Origin: Planctomycetota bacterium
Lineage (GTDB): Bacteria; Planctomycetota; UBA8742; SKZP01
Length of the DNA stretch: 5,162 nt
Direction of reading: 5' to 3'
NCBI GenBank assembly: GCA_007127275.1
Contig: SKZP01000166.1
Location: forward strand, 1-5,162
Shown here piece after piece: positions 1 through 5,162 of this stretch; position 1 is the stretch's first letter; the number at the start of each line of letters is the position of its first letter. Made by a program: the position numbers and the translations under genes. The notes below the pieces were generated by a model. That model did no database searches. It was not told the origin of the DNA and saw only the letters and a list, made by a program, of their open reading frames with translations.

Positions 1-313
1 CTAGGCTCAGAGGGGTTCTTTGTTAGGTGGCACCGCAGCCCGGGGTAAAAGTGGGGTAAATGAGCAGCACGTCCTTGTATCCCTGGTAGCTAGCACTCTT
101 TGCGTCTCGCCCTGGGCATCCGAGACGTTCATGAGAAAGCCCCGCGCCTTGCGGGGCTTTTCCATTTTCCAGCATCTCGCTTCTCGCCGAGGTCGTAACC
201 TGGCGTGACCCCAGATGCTGGGCCTCGTGCTTTGAGAGTCGCGGCGTGACGGTCAACTCCTACTGCATGCGGAGTTTACGGCACTCCGGCTCAGGCCGTG
301 CACCACGCACGAC
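1..313. other. Gene-free left flank with a terminator
   Basis: No reading frame here has a convincing start, ribosome site or recognisable product. The short frames on both strands look like chance. I looked for tRNA or tmRNA 3' ends in the first 130 bases and saw none. The only clear elements are the terminator hairpin at 136-161 and a small imperfect tandem repeat at 42-63. The right-hand part is the 3' flank of the minus-strand multicopper oxidase gene. A weak 6-bp stem (270-275 with 283-288) has no T run and is not called as a terminator. Confidence 0.6.
136..161. terminator. Bidirectional rho-independent terminator
   Basis: A perfect 10-bp stem (AAAGCCCCGC at 136-145 with GCGGGGCTTT at 151-160) closes a 5-base loop. 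A run of T follows on the plus strand (158-161) and A precedes it, so the structure can act in both directions. It lies about 150 bases beyond the stop codon of the minus-strand multicopper oxidase and could end that transcript. It could equally serve a plus-strand gene lying left of the window. The T run is short, so efficiency is uncertain, but the stem is strong and the context is intergenic. Confidence 0.8.
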
Positions 314-1858
314 TCACTCGTCGACGACGAGGAAGTTGGCCATCATGCCGGCATCCTCGTGCGGCAGCATGTGGCAGTGGTACATGTACGGCACGTCCGG
401 ATCCGCGTACGGGCCGAACTCCATGATGATGCGCACGGTCTCGCCGACATTGACGAGCACCGAGTCCTTCGGGCCGGACTCCTCGGGGCGGCCGCTGGCC
501 CACGGGGCGACGTTGTCGTCCGGGATGCCGGTGCGATCGAGCACGTAAAACGAAACCGCGTGGATGTGAAAGACGTGGTTGACCGGCGACTCCGGCGGCG
601 TCTCAATCTCCCAGATTTCAATGGCACCGTTGGGCACGACCTGATCAATCCGGTTCATGTCGTAGGGCTGGCCGTCGATGCCGTGCACGTCGTGGGTGAA
701 CTGAATGGTGCGCGTCGTCTCCGCTTGCGACTCGCTCAAACGGGTGCGCGAGACGAGGCTCGAGGGAATGCTCGTTACCGCGCCCTCGGTGGGCTCGACG
801 ACTTCGAGGGTGAGCAATTCCTCGTTCTGTGCGAGGAAGGGGTCGAAGGCGCCGCCGTTGATGTTCGTGCCGCCGACGAGGCCGCGGGTGCCAATCTCCG
901 AGGAGAAGGTGTGCATGGTGATCGAGTCGCCCGGCTCGTGCTCGGTGAGATCCAGCAGGATCTCGTAGCGCTCCGAGGGCGTGATCATCAGCCGTGTCGT
1001 TTCATACGGCTCCTCGAGGTATCCGGCGTCGCCGGCAATCACGTGAAATGGCATGTTGCCGTCGAAGCCGAGCTGGTAGTTGCGCTCCGAGGACGGGTTC
1101 AGCAGGCGCAGCCGCACCACCTGCGCGGGGACCTCGCGCCAGGCGTTCGTCGTGCCGTTGATCGTCATCACATTGCCGAGTGCGGCGGGGTCGAGTTCGC
1201 CGTCCTCGATGCGCACGTCCTTGAGCGCAATCGGCAGGTCGTCGACGCCGTAGATGCGCGGCAGCTCGAGCGCGGCCTCTTGCTCGTCACGCACAATCAA
1301 GAAGCCGGTGAGGCCGTTGCGCATGAGAAAGCGCGTCGTGCCGTGCGGGTGCGGGTGGTACCAGTAGGTCGCCGCTTCGTTGTGGATGGTGATGTTGTGC
1401 ACGAAGCTCTCGCCCGGCATGATCATGCCGTGGGTGCCCCCGTCCATGGTGGCCGGCACGCGCAGGCCGTGATTGTGCAGCGTCGTCACTACGTCGAGCT
1501 CGTTGGTGTGCTCAATGGAGACTTGATCGCCGCGGTTCACCACGAGCGTCGGCCCGAGCACGCCGTGGTTGTCGTAGGACATGGTTTCGAGCGGCCCCTC
1601 CGGCGTGCCGAAGTCGTGCGTATCGAAGCCAGCGGTGAGCGAGAACGACGTGCCGGTTCGCTTTTCGGGAATCAGGAAGTTGCCGTCGAACTCTTCCGGG
1701 CTCGGCAAGTCAACGTCCGGCTCGGTACCACCGTCGCCACCCGAGGACCCGCTACCGCTGGAATCACACGCGGGAGCAAGAGAAAGAACCAAGCCAACAG
1801 GGGCAATCAGCGAAACCCAGGCGACGAAACGACGAAACGGATGATGGGGGAAGCGCAC
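314..1858 (-). CDS. Exported multicopper oxidase (laccase/CueO-like), probable lipoprotein
   Basis: The 514-residue product should couple one-electron oxidation of a substrate (phenolics or metal ions such as Cu(I)) to four-electron reduction of O2 to water. All four copper-binding motifs are visible: HNHG (H128, H130), WYHPHPHG (H168, H170), HVFHIH (H428, H431, H433) and HCHMLPHEDAGM (H494, C495, H496, H500, M505). This gives eight type 2/3 histidines and a type 1 site of H428, C495, H500 and axial M505. The HCH-LxHEDxGMM ending resembles CueO and SufI-like oxidases, but no Met-rich cuprous-oxidase insert is seen. The N-terminus has basic residues, a hydrophobic core (about 11-28) and C31 followed by a Ser/Gly-rich tether, suggesting a lipoprotein. 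The lipobox (LAPAC) is imperfect because of Pro at -2. An RR pair at 9-10 makes Tat export possible. The start is GTG, supported by AAGGAG 7 bases upstream. The physiological substrate cannot be told from sequence. Confidence 0.93.
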   Translation of the reverse strand: MRFPHHPFRRFVAWVSLIAPVGLVLSLAPACDSSGSGSSGGDGGTEPDVDLPSPEEFDGNFLIPEKRTGTSFSLTAGFDTHDFGTPEGPLETMSYDNHGVLGPTLVVNRGDQVSIEHTNELDVVTTLHNHGLRVPATMDGGTHGMIMPGESFVHNITIHNEAATYWYHPHPHGTTRFLMRNGLTGFLIVRDEQEAALELPRIYGVDDLPIALKDVRIEDGELDPAALGNVMTINGTTNAWREVPAQVVRLRLLNPSSERNYQLGFDGNMPFHVIAGDAGYLEEPYETTRLMITPSERYEILLDLTEHEPGDSITMHTFSSEIGTRGLVGGTNINGGAFDPFLAQNEELLTLEVVEPTEGAVTSIPSSLVSRTRLSESQAETTRTIQFTHDVHGIDGQPYDMNRIDQVVPNGAIEIWEIETPPESPVNHVFHIHAVSFYVLDRTGIPDDNVAPWASGRPEESGPKDSVLVNVGETVRIIMEFGPYADPDVPYMYHCHMLPHEDAGMMANFLVVDE

Positions 1859-1865
1859 GTCTCAA

Positions 1866-1871
1866 CTCCTT
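1866..1871 (-). promoter_or_regulatory. Shine-Dalgarno fixing the GTG start of the multicopper oxidase
   Basis: The minus strand reads AAGGAG here, seven bases before the GTG at 1858-1856. The strong match and ideal spacing decide this non-ATG start. The start also gives a complete export signal. Confidence 0.8.
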
Positions 1872-2076
1872 GCGGGTCTGTAATGTGGCGGGTCGTTCAT
1901 GGCGAAGGGTACACATAGCCGACGCGGAAACCCGCACGGCTTGCCGTCATAAACGAGTGGTCGGCAGCAATATTCGCCTGACGTCGCGTTTCCCGTCGAC
2001 GACGGAGCCGGCGAAGGCGCTTTGGCAAGTCTGGGGCCGCGAGGTAGGGGGATTCGCCACGGCGTTGCGTACCCGC

Positions 2077-2446
2077 TCAACCTGCGGACGCACGACCGCG
2101 CAACACGTTTCGACGCCGGCCATAAAGCAACAGCGCAGCGACAACCAGCACCAGCGGGGGAAGCTGTGTACGAGCCCCTCCCGGCGTTGCAGCGCACCCC
2201 GAGGAATCCTCGGTGTCCGAACTTGGCGGTTCTTCGACGGATACGGTCGCAACATCCGCCACCTCGTTGGGATTGCCCACCTCGTCGTGTACGACTTGCG
2301 CTGGCACCGTGATGACTATCTCACCGTCCCCGTCGGCCTCAACGTCGACTACGAAGCTCGTCGCGCTGGGCACCGACGACGGCTCGGGCGTCTACGGCGA
2401 ACGTGCCGACAATGACCATCCCCACGAGAAACACCAAGCGGACCAT
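2077..2446 (-). pseudogene. Frameshifted small secreted protein with MYXO-CTERM-like sorting tail
   Basis: An ATG at 2446-2444, with AAGGAG seven bases upstream, begins a typical signal peptide (MVRLVFLVGMVIVGTFAVDA). In this frame translation stops after 35 codons at 2341-2339. The adjacent frame, blocked upstream by a TAG, continues as an acidic ectodomain rich in Asp, Glu, Val and Pro, then SSGC, a Pro/Gly spacer, a hydrophobic helix (PPLVLVVAALLLYG), and RRR with a short basic tail ending at 2077. Removing one base from the CCC run at 2388-2386 joins the two into a 122-residue protein whose signal peptide ends in VDA just before EPSSVPS. Gly-Cys, transmembrane helix and Arg cluster is the layout of MYXO-CTERM tails, which direct surface anchoring after processing. 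The short ectodomain is not a family I recognise. A sequencing error is a real alternative to a true mutation, in which case the gene is intact. Confidence 0.7.
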
Positions 2447-2453
2447 TCGCTTG

Positions 2454-2459
2454 CTCCTT
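2454..2459 (-). promoter_or_regulatory. Shine-Dalgarno of the frameshifted secreted-protein gene
   Basis: The minus strand reads AAGGAG, seven bases before the ATG at 2446-2444. It shows that translation is meant to begin with the signal peptide and not at the GTG (2373) that opens the downstream frame. It is the main evidence that the two frames belong to one gene. Confidence 0.75.
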
Positions 2460-2791
2460 GTGACTTCCGAATCGGCGCCATGTCAACAGCGTGTGTGTGA
2501 CGGGAGTTTACAGGAGCGTAGCGAGGGGGCGACTGTCAAGACGGACGACGGGCCGGGAACGTGGGATCACCGCTTGGAAGCGATTTGGTGGCAACAATCC
2601 GTTGTGGCAGCGGCGTTAATGCGGGGAGCGACCTGGGCAAGCTCTCGGCTGTGCTTGTGTGTGCGCGGCCTGGGCTTGTGGTAGGAGTCGTTGTCGTCGT
2701 GGCGTGGGTCGCCTGGTCCTGGCATCGACGCAACGGGCGCGAAAGGCTATGATTGGGGGTCAGTCGCTTGGCTGCTGGGCGGTGCCCGGTG

Positions 2792-2820
2792 GTGAAATCG
2801 GCGCCCGAGGTGGATAGAAT
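2792..2820 (+). promoter_or_regulatory. Candidate sigma70-like promoter for mcsB
   Basis: GTGAAA at 2792-2797 (4 of 6 to TTGACA) and TAGAAT at 2815-2820 (5 of 6 to TATAAT) are separated by 17 bases. Transcription would begin near 2827, leaving an untranslated leader of about 70 bases before the mcsB ATG. The -10 match is uncommon in such GC-rich DNA and the position is right, but this is pattern matching only. No CtsR-like operator repeat was seen. Confidence 0.35.
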
Positions 2821-2883
2821 TGTGCGACCGCGGGCGGGCGCTTGGGCGCTGTTGCCGTGCGTGCGTGGGTGATCAGCTGGCTT

Positions 2884-2888
2884 GAAGG
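2884..2888 (+). promoter_or_regulatory. Ribosome binding site for mcsB ATG start
   Basis: GAAGG precedes the ATG at 2900 by 11 bases, a rather long but acceptable spacing. An in-frame TTG at 2882 directly abuts this site and would have no Shine-Dalgarno of its own, so the ATG is preferred. The choice also gives an N-terminus (MDLTQLHRQAGHWL) of normal length for McsB. Confidence 0.5.
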
Positions 2889-2899
2889 CCGAGCCAAAC

Positions 2900-3976
2900 A
2901 TGGACTTGACGCAACTGCATCGACAGGCGGGGCATTGGCTGCGCAACCGCGGGCCGGATGCGGACGTGGTGATCTCTACGCGGGTGCGGCTTGCCCGCAA
3001 CCTCGTGCGCAGCCCCTTTCCGACGCGTGCCTCACAGGAGCAGAAGGACGAGGTGCGCGAGCAGCTTTCGCAGGTGCTTGCCGAGTTGCGCCACGGCAAG
3101 CGCGACCTCTGGATCAACCTGCCGGAGACGAGTGATGCCGACCGCGAGTTGCTGCGCGAGCGCCACCTGATCTCGCGCGAGCACGCCGAGGGGGACCAGC
3201 ACGGGCGCACGGTCGTGTTTTCGAAGAGCGAAATCCTCTCGGTGATGATCAACGAGGAGGATCACCTGCGCATTCAGGTGGTGCGCGCTGGGCTTCAGCT
3301 CAAGCGTGCCTTTCGCGTCGTCGGCCTGATTGACGAGCGCATCGGCCGCAAGGTCGAGTATGCCTTTCACGACCGCTTCGGCTACCTGACCTCGTGCCCG
3401 ACGAATACGGGCACGGCCCTGCGCGCCGGGGTGATGTTGCATCTGCCGGCGCTGATGTCGCTGCGCCACATCGAGAAGGTGATGCAGGCGGCGCAGAAGA
3501 TGGGCATGGTGGTGCGCGGCGCTTACGGCGAGGGCTCGAAGCCGCACGGCCACTTTTTCCAGATTTCCAATCAGGTCACGCTCGGCAAGAGCGAGGACCA
3601 ACTGATCGAGGACCTGACACGGCTCGTGCGCAAAGTCGTCGAGTACGAGCGCCAGATGCGCAAGGTGATGCTCAAGGAACAGCGCTCCAAGTCGGAAGAC
3701 CGCATCCTGCGCTCCTTCGGCATCCTCAAGTCGGCACGGATGGTCACGCTCGAGGAGGGAATGAGCCACCTTTCCGACCTGCGCCTCGGCATTGTGCTCG
3801 GGATGATCAGCGACGTGCCCATCGAGGCGGTCAACGAGTTGTTCGTGCTGATCCAGCCCGCGCATCTGCAGCGAGTCCTCGGCCTCGAGATTGAAGGCGA
3901 GGAGCTGGACCGCCAGCGCGCCGAATTCATCCGCAGCCGCCTCACGCAAGCCCAGCCAAGCAATGGCAGCGCCTAA
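2900..3976 (+). CDS. mcsB: Protein arginine kinase McsB
   Basis: McsB uses ATP to phosphorylate arginine side chains of proteins; in Bacillus this marks them for ClpCP degradation. At 358 residues from the ATG it is full length (Bacillus McsB is about 360). Visible family motifs are STRVRLARN (26-34, nucleotide-binding arginines), NEEDHLRIQ (118-126, catalytic acidic residues), LTSCPTNTGT (163-172, with the conserved Cys at 166), RAGVMLHLPAL (175-185), RGAYGEGS (206-213) and QISNQVTLGKSE (221-232). The McsB-specific helical domain follows, with LSDLRLGIVLGMI (291-303) and QPAHLQ (319-324). The phosphoarginine-pocket motif RDxxRA is represented by LDRQRA (336-341), so the first Arg is replaced by Leu. 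Other ATP:guanido phosphotransferases (arginine or creatine kinases) are excluded by this C-terminal domain. No mcsA, ctsR or clpC lies in the window: the left neighbour is divergent and the right one convergent, so the gene is probably transcribed alone. The in-frame TTG at 2882 is a less likely start. Confidence 0.95.
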   Translation: MDLTQLHRQAGHWLRNRGPDADVVISTRVRLARNLVRSPFPTRASQEQKDEVREQLSQVLAELRHGKRDLWINLPETSDADRELLRERHLISREHAEGDQHGRTVVFSKSEILSVMINEEDHLRIQVVRAGLQLKRAFRVVGLIDERIGRKVEYAFHDRFGYLTSCPTNTGTALRAGVMLHLPALMSLRHIEKVMQAAQKMGMVVRGAYGEGSKPHGHFFQISNQVTLGKSEDQLIEDLTRLVRKVVEYERQMRKVMLKEQRSKSEDRILRSFGILKSARMVTLEEGMSHLSDLRLGIVLGMISDVPIEAVNELFVLIQPAHLQRVLGLEIEGEELDRQRAEFIRSRLTQAQPSNGSA

Positions 3977-4024
3977 AAGGAGCTGGCAGAAAACCAAGTC
4001 GCTTGCCGGTGGTGATCCGCAATT

Positions 4025-4075
4025 CCAAGCCCACGGGCTTTGCCCGGGCAAAGCCGGCGAAGCCCGTGGGCTTGG
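4025..4075. repeat. Nested palindrome between convergent genes (REP-like or terminator)
   Basis: Two perfect inverted repeats overlap. CCAAGCCCACGGGCTT (4025-4040) pairs with 4060-4075 as a 16-bp stem with a 19-base loop. Alternatively, 4036-4055 is a 20-base perfect palindrome centred on CCCGGG. The two structures exclude each other in part. It sits in the 141-base gap between the stop codons of mcsB and the NIF3-like gene, where a shared transcription terminator is expected, but neither side has a T run. The form fits a dispersed REP-type palindrome at least as well; copies elsewhere in the genome would settle it. Confidence 0.7.
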
Positions 4076-4117
4076 ACAAACGGCGCTTTGCAACTTGAAG
4101 ATGTGTGGTCGCGCGAC

Positions 4118-5162
4118 TTATCCGTCGTACGCGGACTTGTGGTTGCTGCGTAGAAGTTCCACGCCGGGGAGCGCGGCGGCGAGTTTCGCTTGGATGGCGG
4201 TGAGCGCCCAGTTTGCGAGGCGGGGGAAGCCGGGGTCGAGGACGACGAGGTTCGCATCCTGGGCGAGGCGCAACGCTTCGTAGTCGAGGTCACCGCCGAT
4301 CAGGCCTCCGGCGCCGTAGTTGATGGCTTGCTGTACGGCCTCGGCGTCGGCGCGCAGACTGACCGCGAGACGCTTGAGCTTTTCTTGCGGGGAGCCGTAG
4401 ACGTGAAGTGTCACCGGCCGCAGCAGACGGTTCAACTCCGAGGAGAGGCGCTTGGCGGTCAACCGTGAGGGCATCTCGCCGACGCGGCCGAGCCCGAGCG
4501 GCTTTTCCGTGTTTGCGAGGCGTACGTGATCGACGCGTGCGTCCTGATCCGGCAGCACACTGCTTGCGGCAGTTACGAGCGTCTTGCGCTGCTCCTCGAA
4601 CACGGTCAGTTCCACACAATATGCGCTCGTCGCACACAGCTCGGTCAGCGGCCTCGCCGTGGACGGCTGCACGGCATGGGCCGCGGCGTGCGCCGACGTG
4701 GTCGTGGCGGGGGGGGCGGCTTCACGCTCCGTGGTTTCCTCCTGCGCGGACTCCGCTGGCGGCGGCTGCGACTTGCGTCGCGTCTTGCGCGTCCCGGCGG
4801 AGGAGTTCTTTTCCTGTCCGCTGCCACTGTCGCCGCCTGTAGCGCCGTCCGCGGGGCCGTCCGTCGCTGGCGCAACGGTCTCGCCGGTCAGCGACGCCGG
4901 CTCGCCGCCTTGCTCCTGGTACGGCACCGGCGGGGCGACACGTTCGCGGTCGGGCCGCGCGCCCTCGCTTACGGCGATGCGGCTTTCGTCGACGCCGGCC
5001 TTGACGAGCGCCTCGACGACGGGTTTCACCTCGTCGGCGTCGACGGTAATGGAGATGCGTGTGCGCGGCTGCACCGTCGAGGGCTTCAAGGGGCGGAGCT
5101 TGCGCACGTTGAAGTGTTCCATCACGGCGTCGCACAGCCCGCCGGGCGGAGCCTCCCAGGCA
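4118..5162 (-). CDS. NIF3/YqfO-family protein, N-terminus beyond window
   Basis: The frame stays open to the right edge. The residues before the in-frame GTG/ATG at 5125-5120 still match the family (AWEAPPGGLCDAV, compare the usual D-A-x-GG-x-N/C-D-x-L), and no ribosome site lies there, so the true start is off the window. Recognisable parts are a first half of the CutA-like insert domain (ISITVDADEVKPVVEALVKAG), a second half (AYCVELTVFEEQRKTLVTA), the family signature ANTEKPLGLGRVGEMP, and the C-terminal NIF3 lobe (GAGGLIGGDLDYEAL, then LPGVELLRSN). NIF3 proteins form hexameric rings with a dinuclear metal site; annotations such as GTP cyclohydrolase I type 2 are poorly supported, and the true role is uncertain. 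Two oddities stand out. A low-complexity Pro/Ala/Thr/Glu linker of about 105 residues with a basic KTRRK patch (4652-4966) splits the insert domain. The usual C-terminal GHxxxE metal ligands read GFPRLA (near 4214-4231). Its only visible neighbour is the convergent mcsB. Confidence 0.82.
   Translation of the reverse strand, partial: AWEAPPGGLCDAVMEHFNVRKLRPLKPSTVQPRTRISITVDADEVKPVVEALVKAGVDESRIAVSEGARPDRERVAPPVPYQEQGGEPASLTGETVAPATDGPADGATGGDSGSGQEKNSSAGTRKTRRKSQPPPAESAQEETTEREAAPPATTTSAHAAAHAVQPSTARPLTELCATSAYCVELTVFEEQRKTLVTAASSVLPDQDARVDHVRLANTEKPLGLGRVGEMPSRLTAKRLSSELNRLLRPVTLHVYGSPQEKLKRLAVSLRADAEAVQQAINYGAGGLIGGDLDYEALRLAQDANLVVLDPGFPRLANWALTAIQAKLAAALPGVELLRSNHKSAYDG

Larger units (their letters stand above)
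2447..2899. other. Divergent intergenic region
   Basis: About 450 bases separate the minus-strand secreted-protein gene from the plus-strand mcsB. Open frames cross the region on both strands, but none has a convincing ribosome site, codon bias like the real genes, or a recognisable product. The region must hold the promoters for both flanking genes; only the one facing mcsB can be suggested. Confidence 0.55.

Noticed and set aside
359..1918. A 519-codon open frame on the plus strand opposite the multicopper oxidase
   Set aside because: Its translation is rich in Arg, Val, His and Ala with no family motif. It is the expected antisense shadow of a GC-biased gene, and the minus-strand product has all copper ligands.
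1859..2076. Promoter or metal-responsive operator upstream of the multicopper oxidase
   Set aside because: I searched for sigma70 pairs and CueR-like dyads on the minus strand and found no pair with proper spacing. Co-transcription with the upstream gene remains possible.
2481..2539. Two perfect TTGACA boxes on the minus strand (2486-2481 and 2539-2534) upstream of the secreted-protein gene
   Set aside because: Neither has an acceptable -10 box at 16-18 bases. The nearer one would place the -10 on the ribosome binding site.
2561..2752. A possible 63-residue membrane peptide with a Val-rich helix followed by HRR
   Set aside because: It has a GTG start without a good Shine-Dalgarno, many codons ending in A or T unlike the real genes here, and no recognisable family. 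The hydrophobic stretch could be chance in GT-rich DNA.
2882..2884. TTG as the start of mcsB
   Set aside because: It abuts the GAAGG ribosome site instead of following it. The ATG at 2900 gives the usual N-terminus and length.
2536..3252. A 238-codon minus-strand frame across the intergenic region and the start of mcsB
   Set aside because: Its Ser/Arg/Thr-rich composition is typical of an antisense shadow, and half of it lies over mcsB.
3032..4093. A 353-codon open frame on the minus strand opposite mcsB
   Set aside because: A Leu/Ala/His-rich composition without recognisable domains. mcsB on the plus strand is unmistakable and accounts for the region.
5120..5125. GTG/ATG as the start of the NIF3-like gene
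   Set aside because: There is no ribosome site. The frame continues upstream to the window edge with family-like residues (PPGGLCDAV), so the codons are internal.

Overview
This is a GC-rich bacterial window with strong third-position GC bias, which produces long spurious antisense reading frames. It holds three recognisable genes and one broken gene. The taxonomic hints are a lipoprotein-type N-terminus with a Ser/Gly tether and a broken surface gene whose C-terminus looks like a MYXO-CTERM sorting tail (Gly-Cys, hydrophobic helix, Arg cluster). Together they suggest a Myxococcota or other former-deltaproteobacterial genome. This is an inference; another GC-rich phylum such as Planctomycetota cannot be excluded.

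Layout, left to right: (1) 1-313 has no gene, but carries a bidirectional intrinsic terminator at 136-161. (2) 314-1858 (minus) encodes an exported, probably lipid-anchored multicopper oxidase with a complete set of copper ligands and a GTG start behind a strong Shine-Dalgarno. (3) 2077-2446 (minus) is a small secreted, membrane-tethered protein gene. Its signal peptide and mature part lie in two different frames, separated by what looks like a single extra base in a C run. (4) 2447-2899 is a divergent intergenic region with a plausible sigma70-like promoter facing right. (5) 2900-3976 (plus) is mcsB, a full-length protein arginine kinase, with no mcsA, ctsR or clpC visible nearby. (6) 3977-4117 is the gap between convergent genes and contains a striking 51-base double palindrome. 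(7) 4118-5162 (minus) is the C-terminal part of a NIF3/YqfO-type protein whose N-terminus lies beyond the right edge. It carries a long low-complexity insertion and lacks the usual C-terminal metal ligands.

The genes do not form an obvious single pathway. The two minus-strand genes on the left both encode envelope or exported products and may share a transcript across a 218-base gap. mcsB appears to stand alone, flanked by a divergent gene and a convergent gene. No mobile element, CRISPR array, tRNA or rRNA was recognised. The points most worth following up are the frameshifted sorting-tail protein, the orphan McsB with an altered phosphoarginine-pocket motif, and the NIF3 homologue with apparently lost metal ligands.
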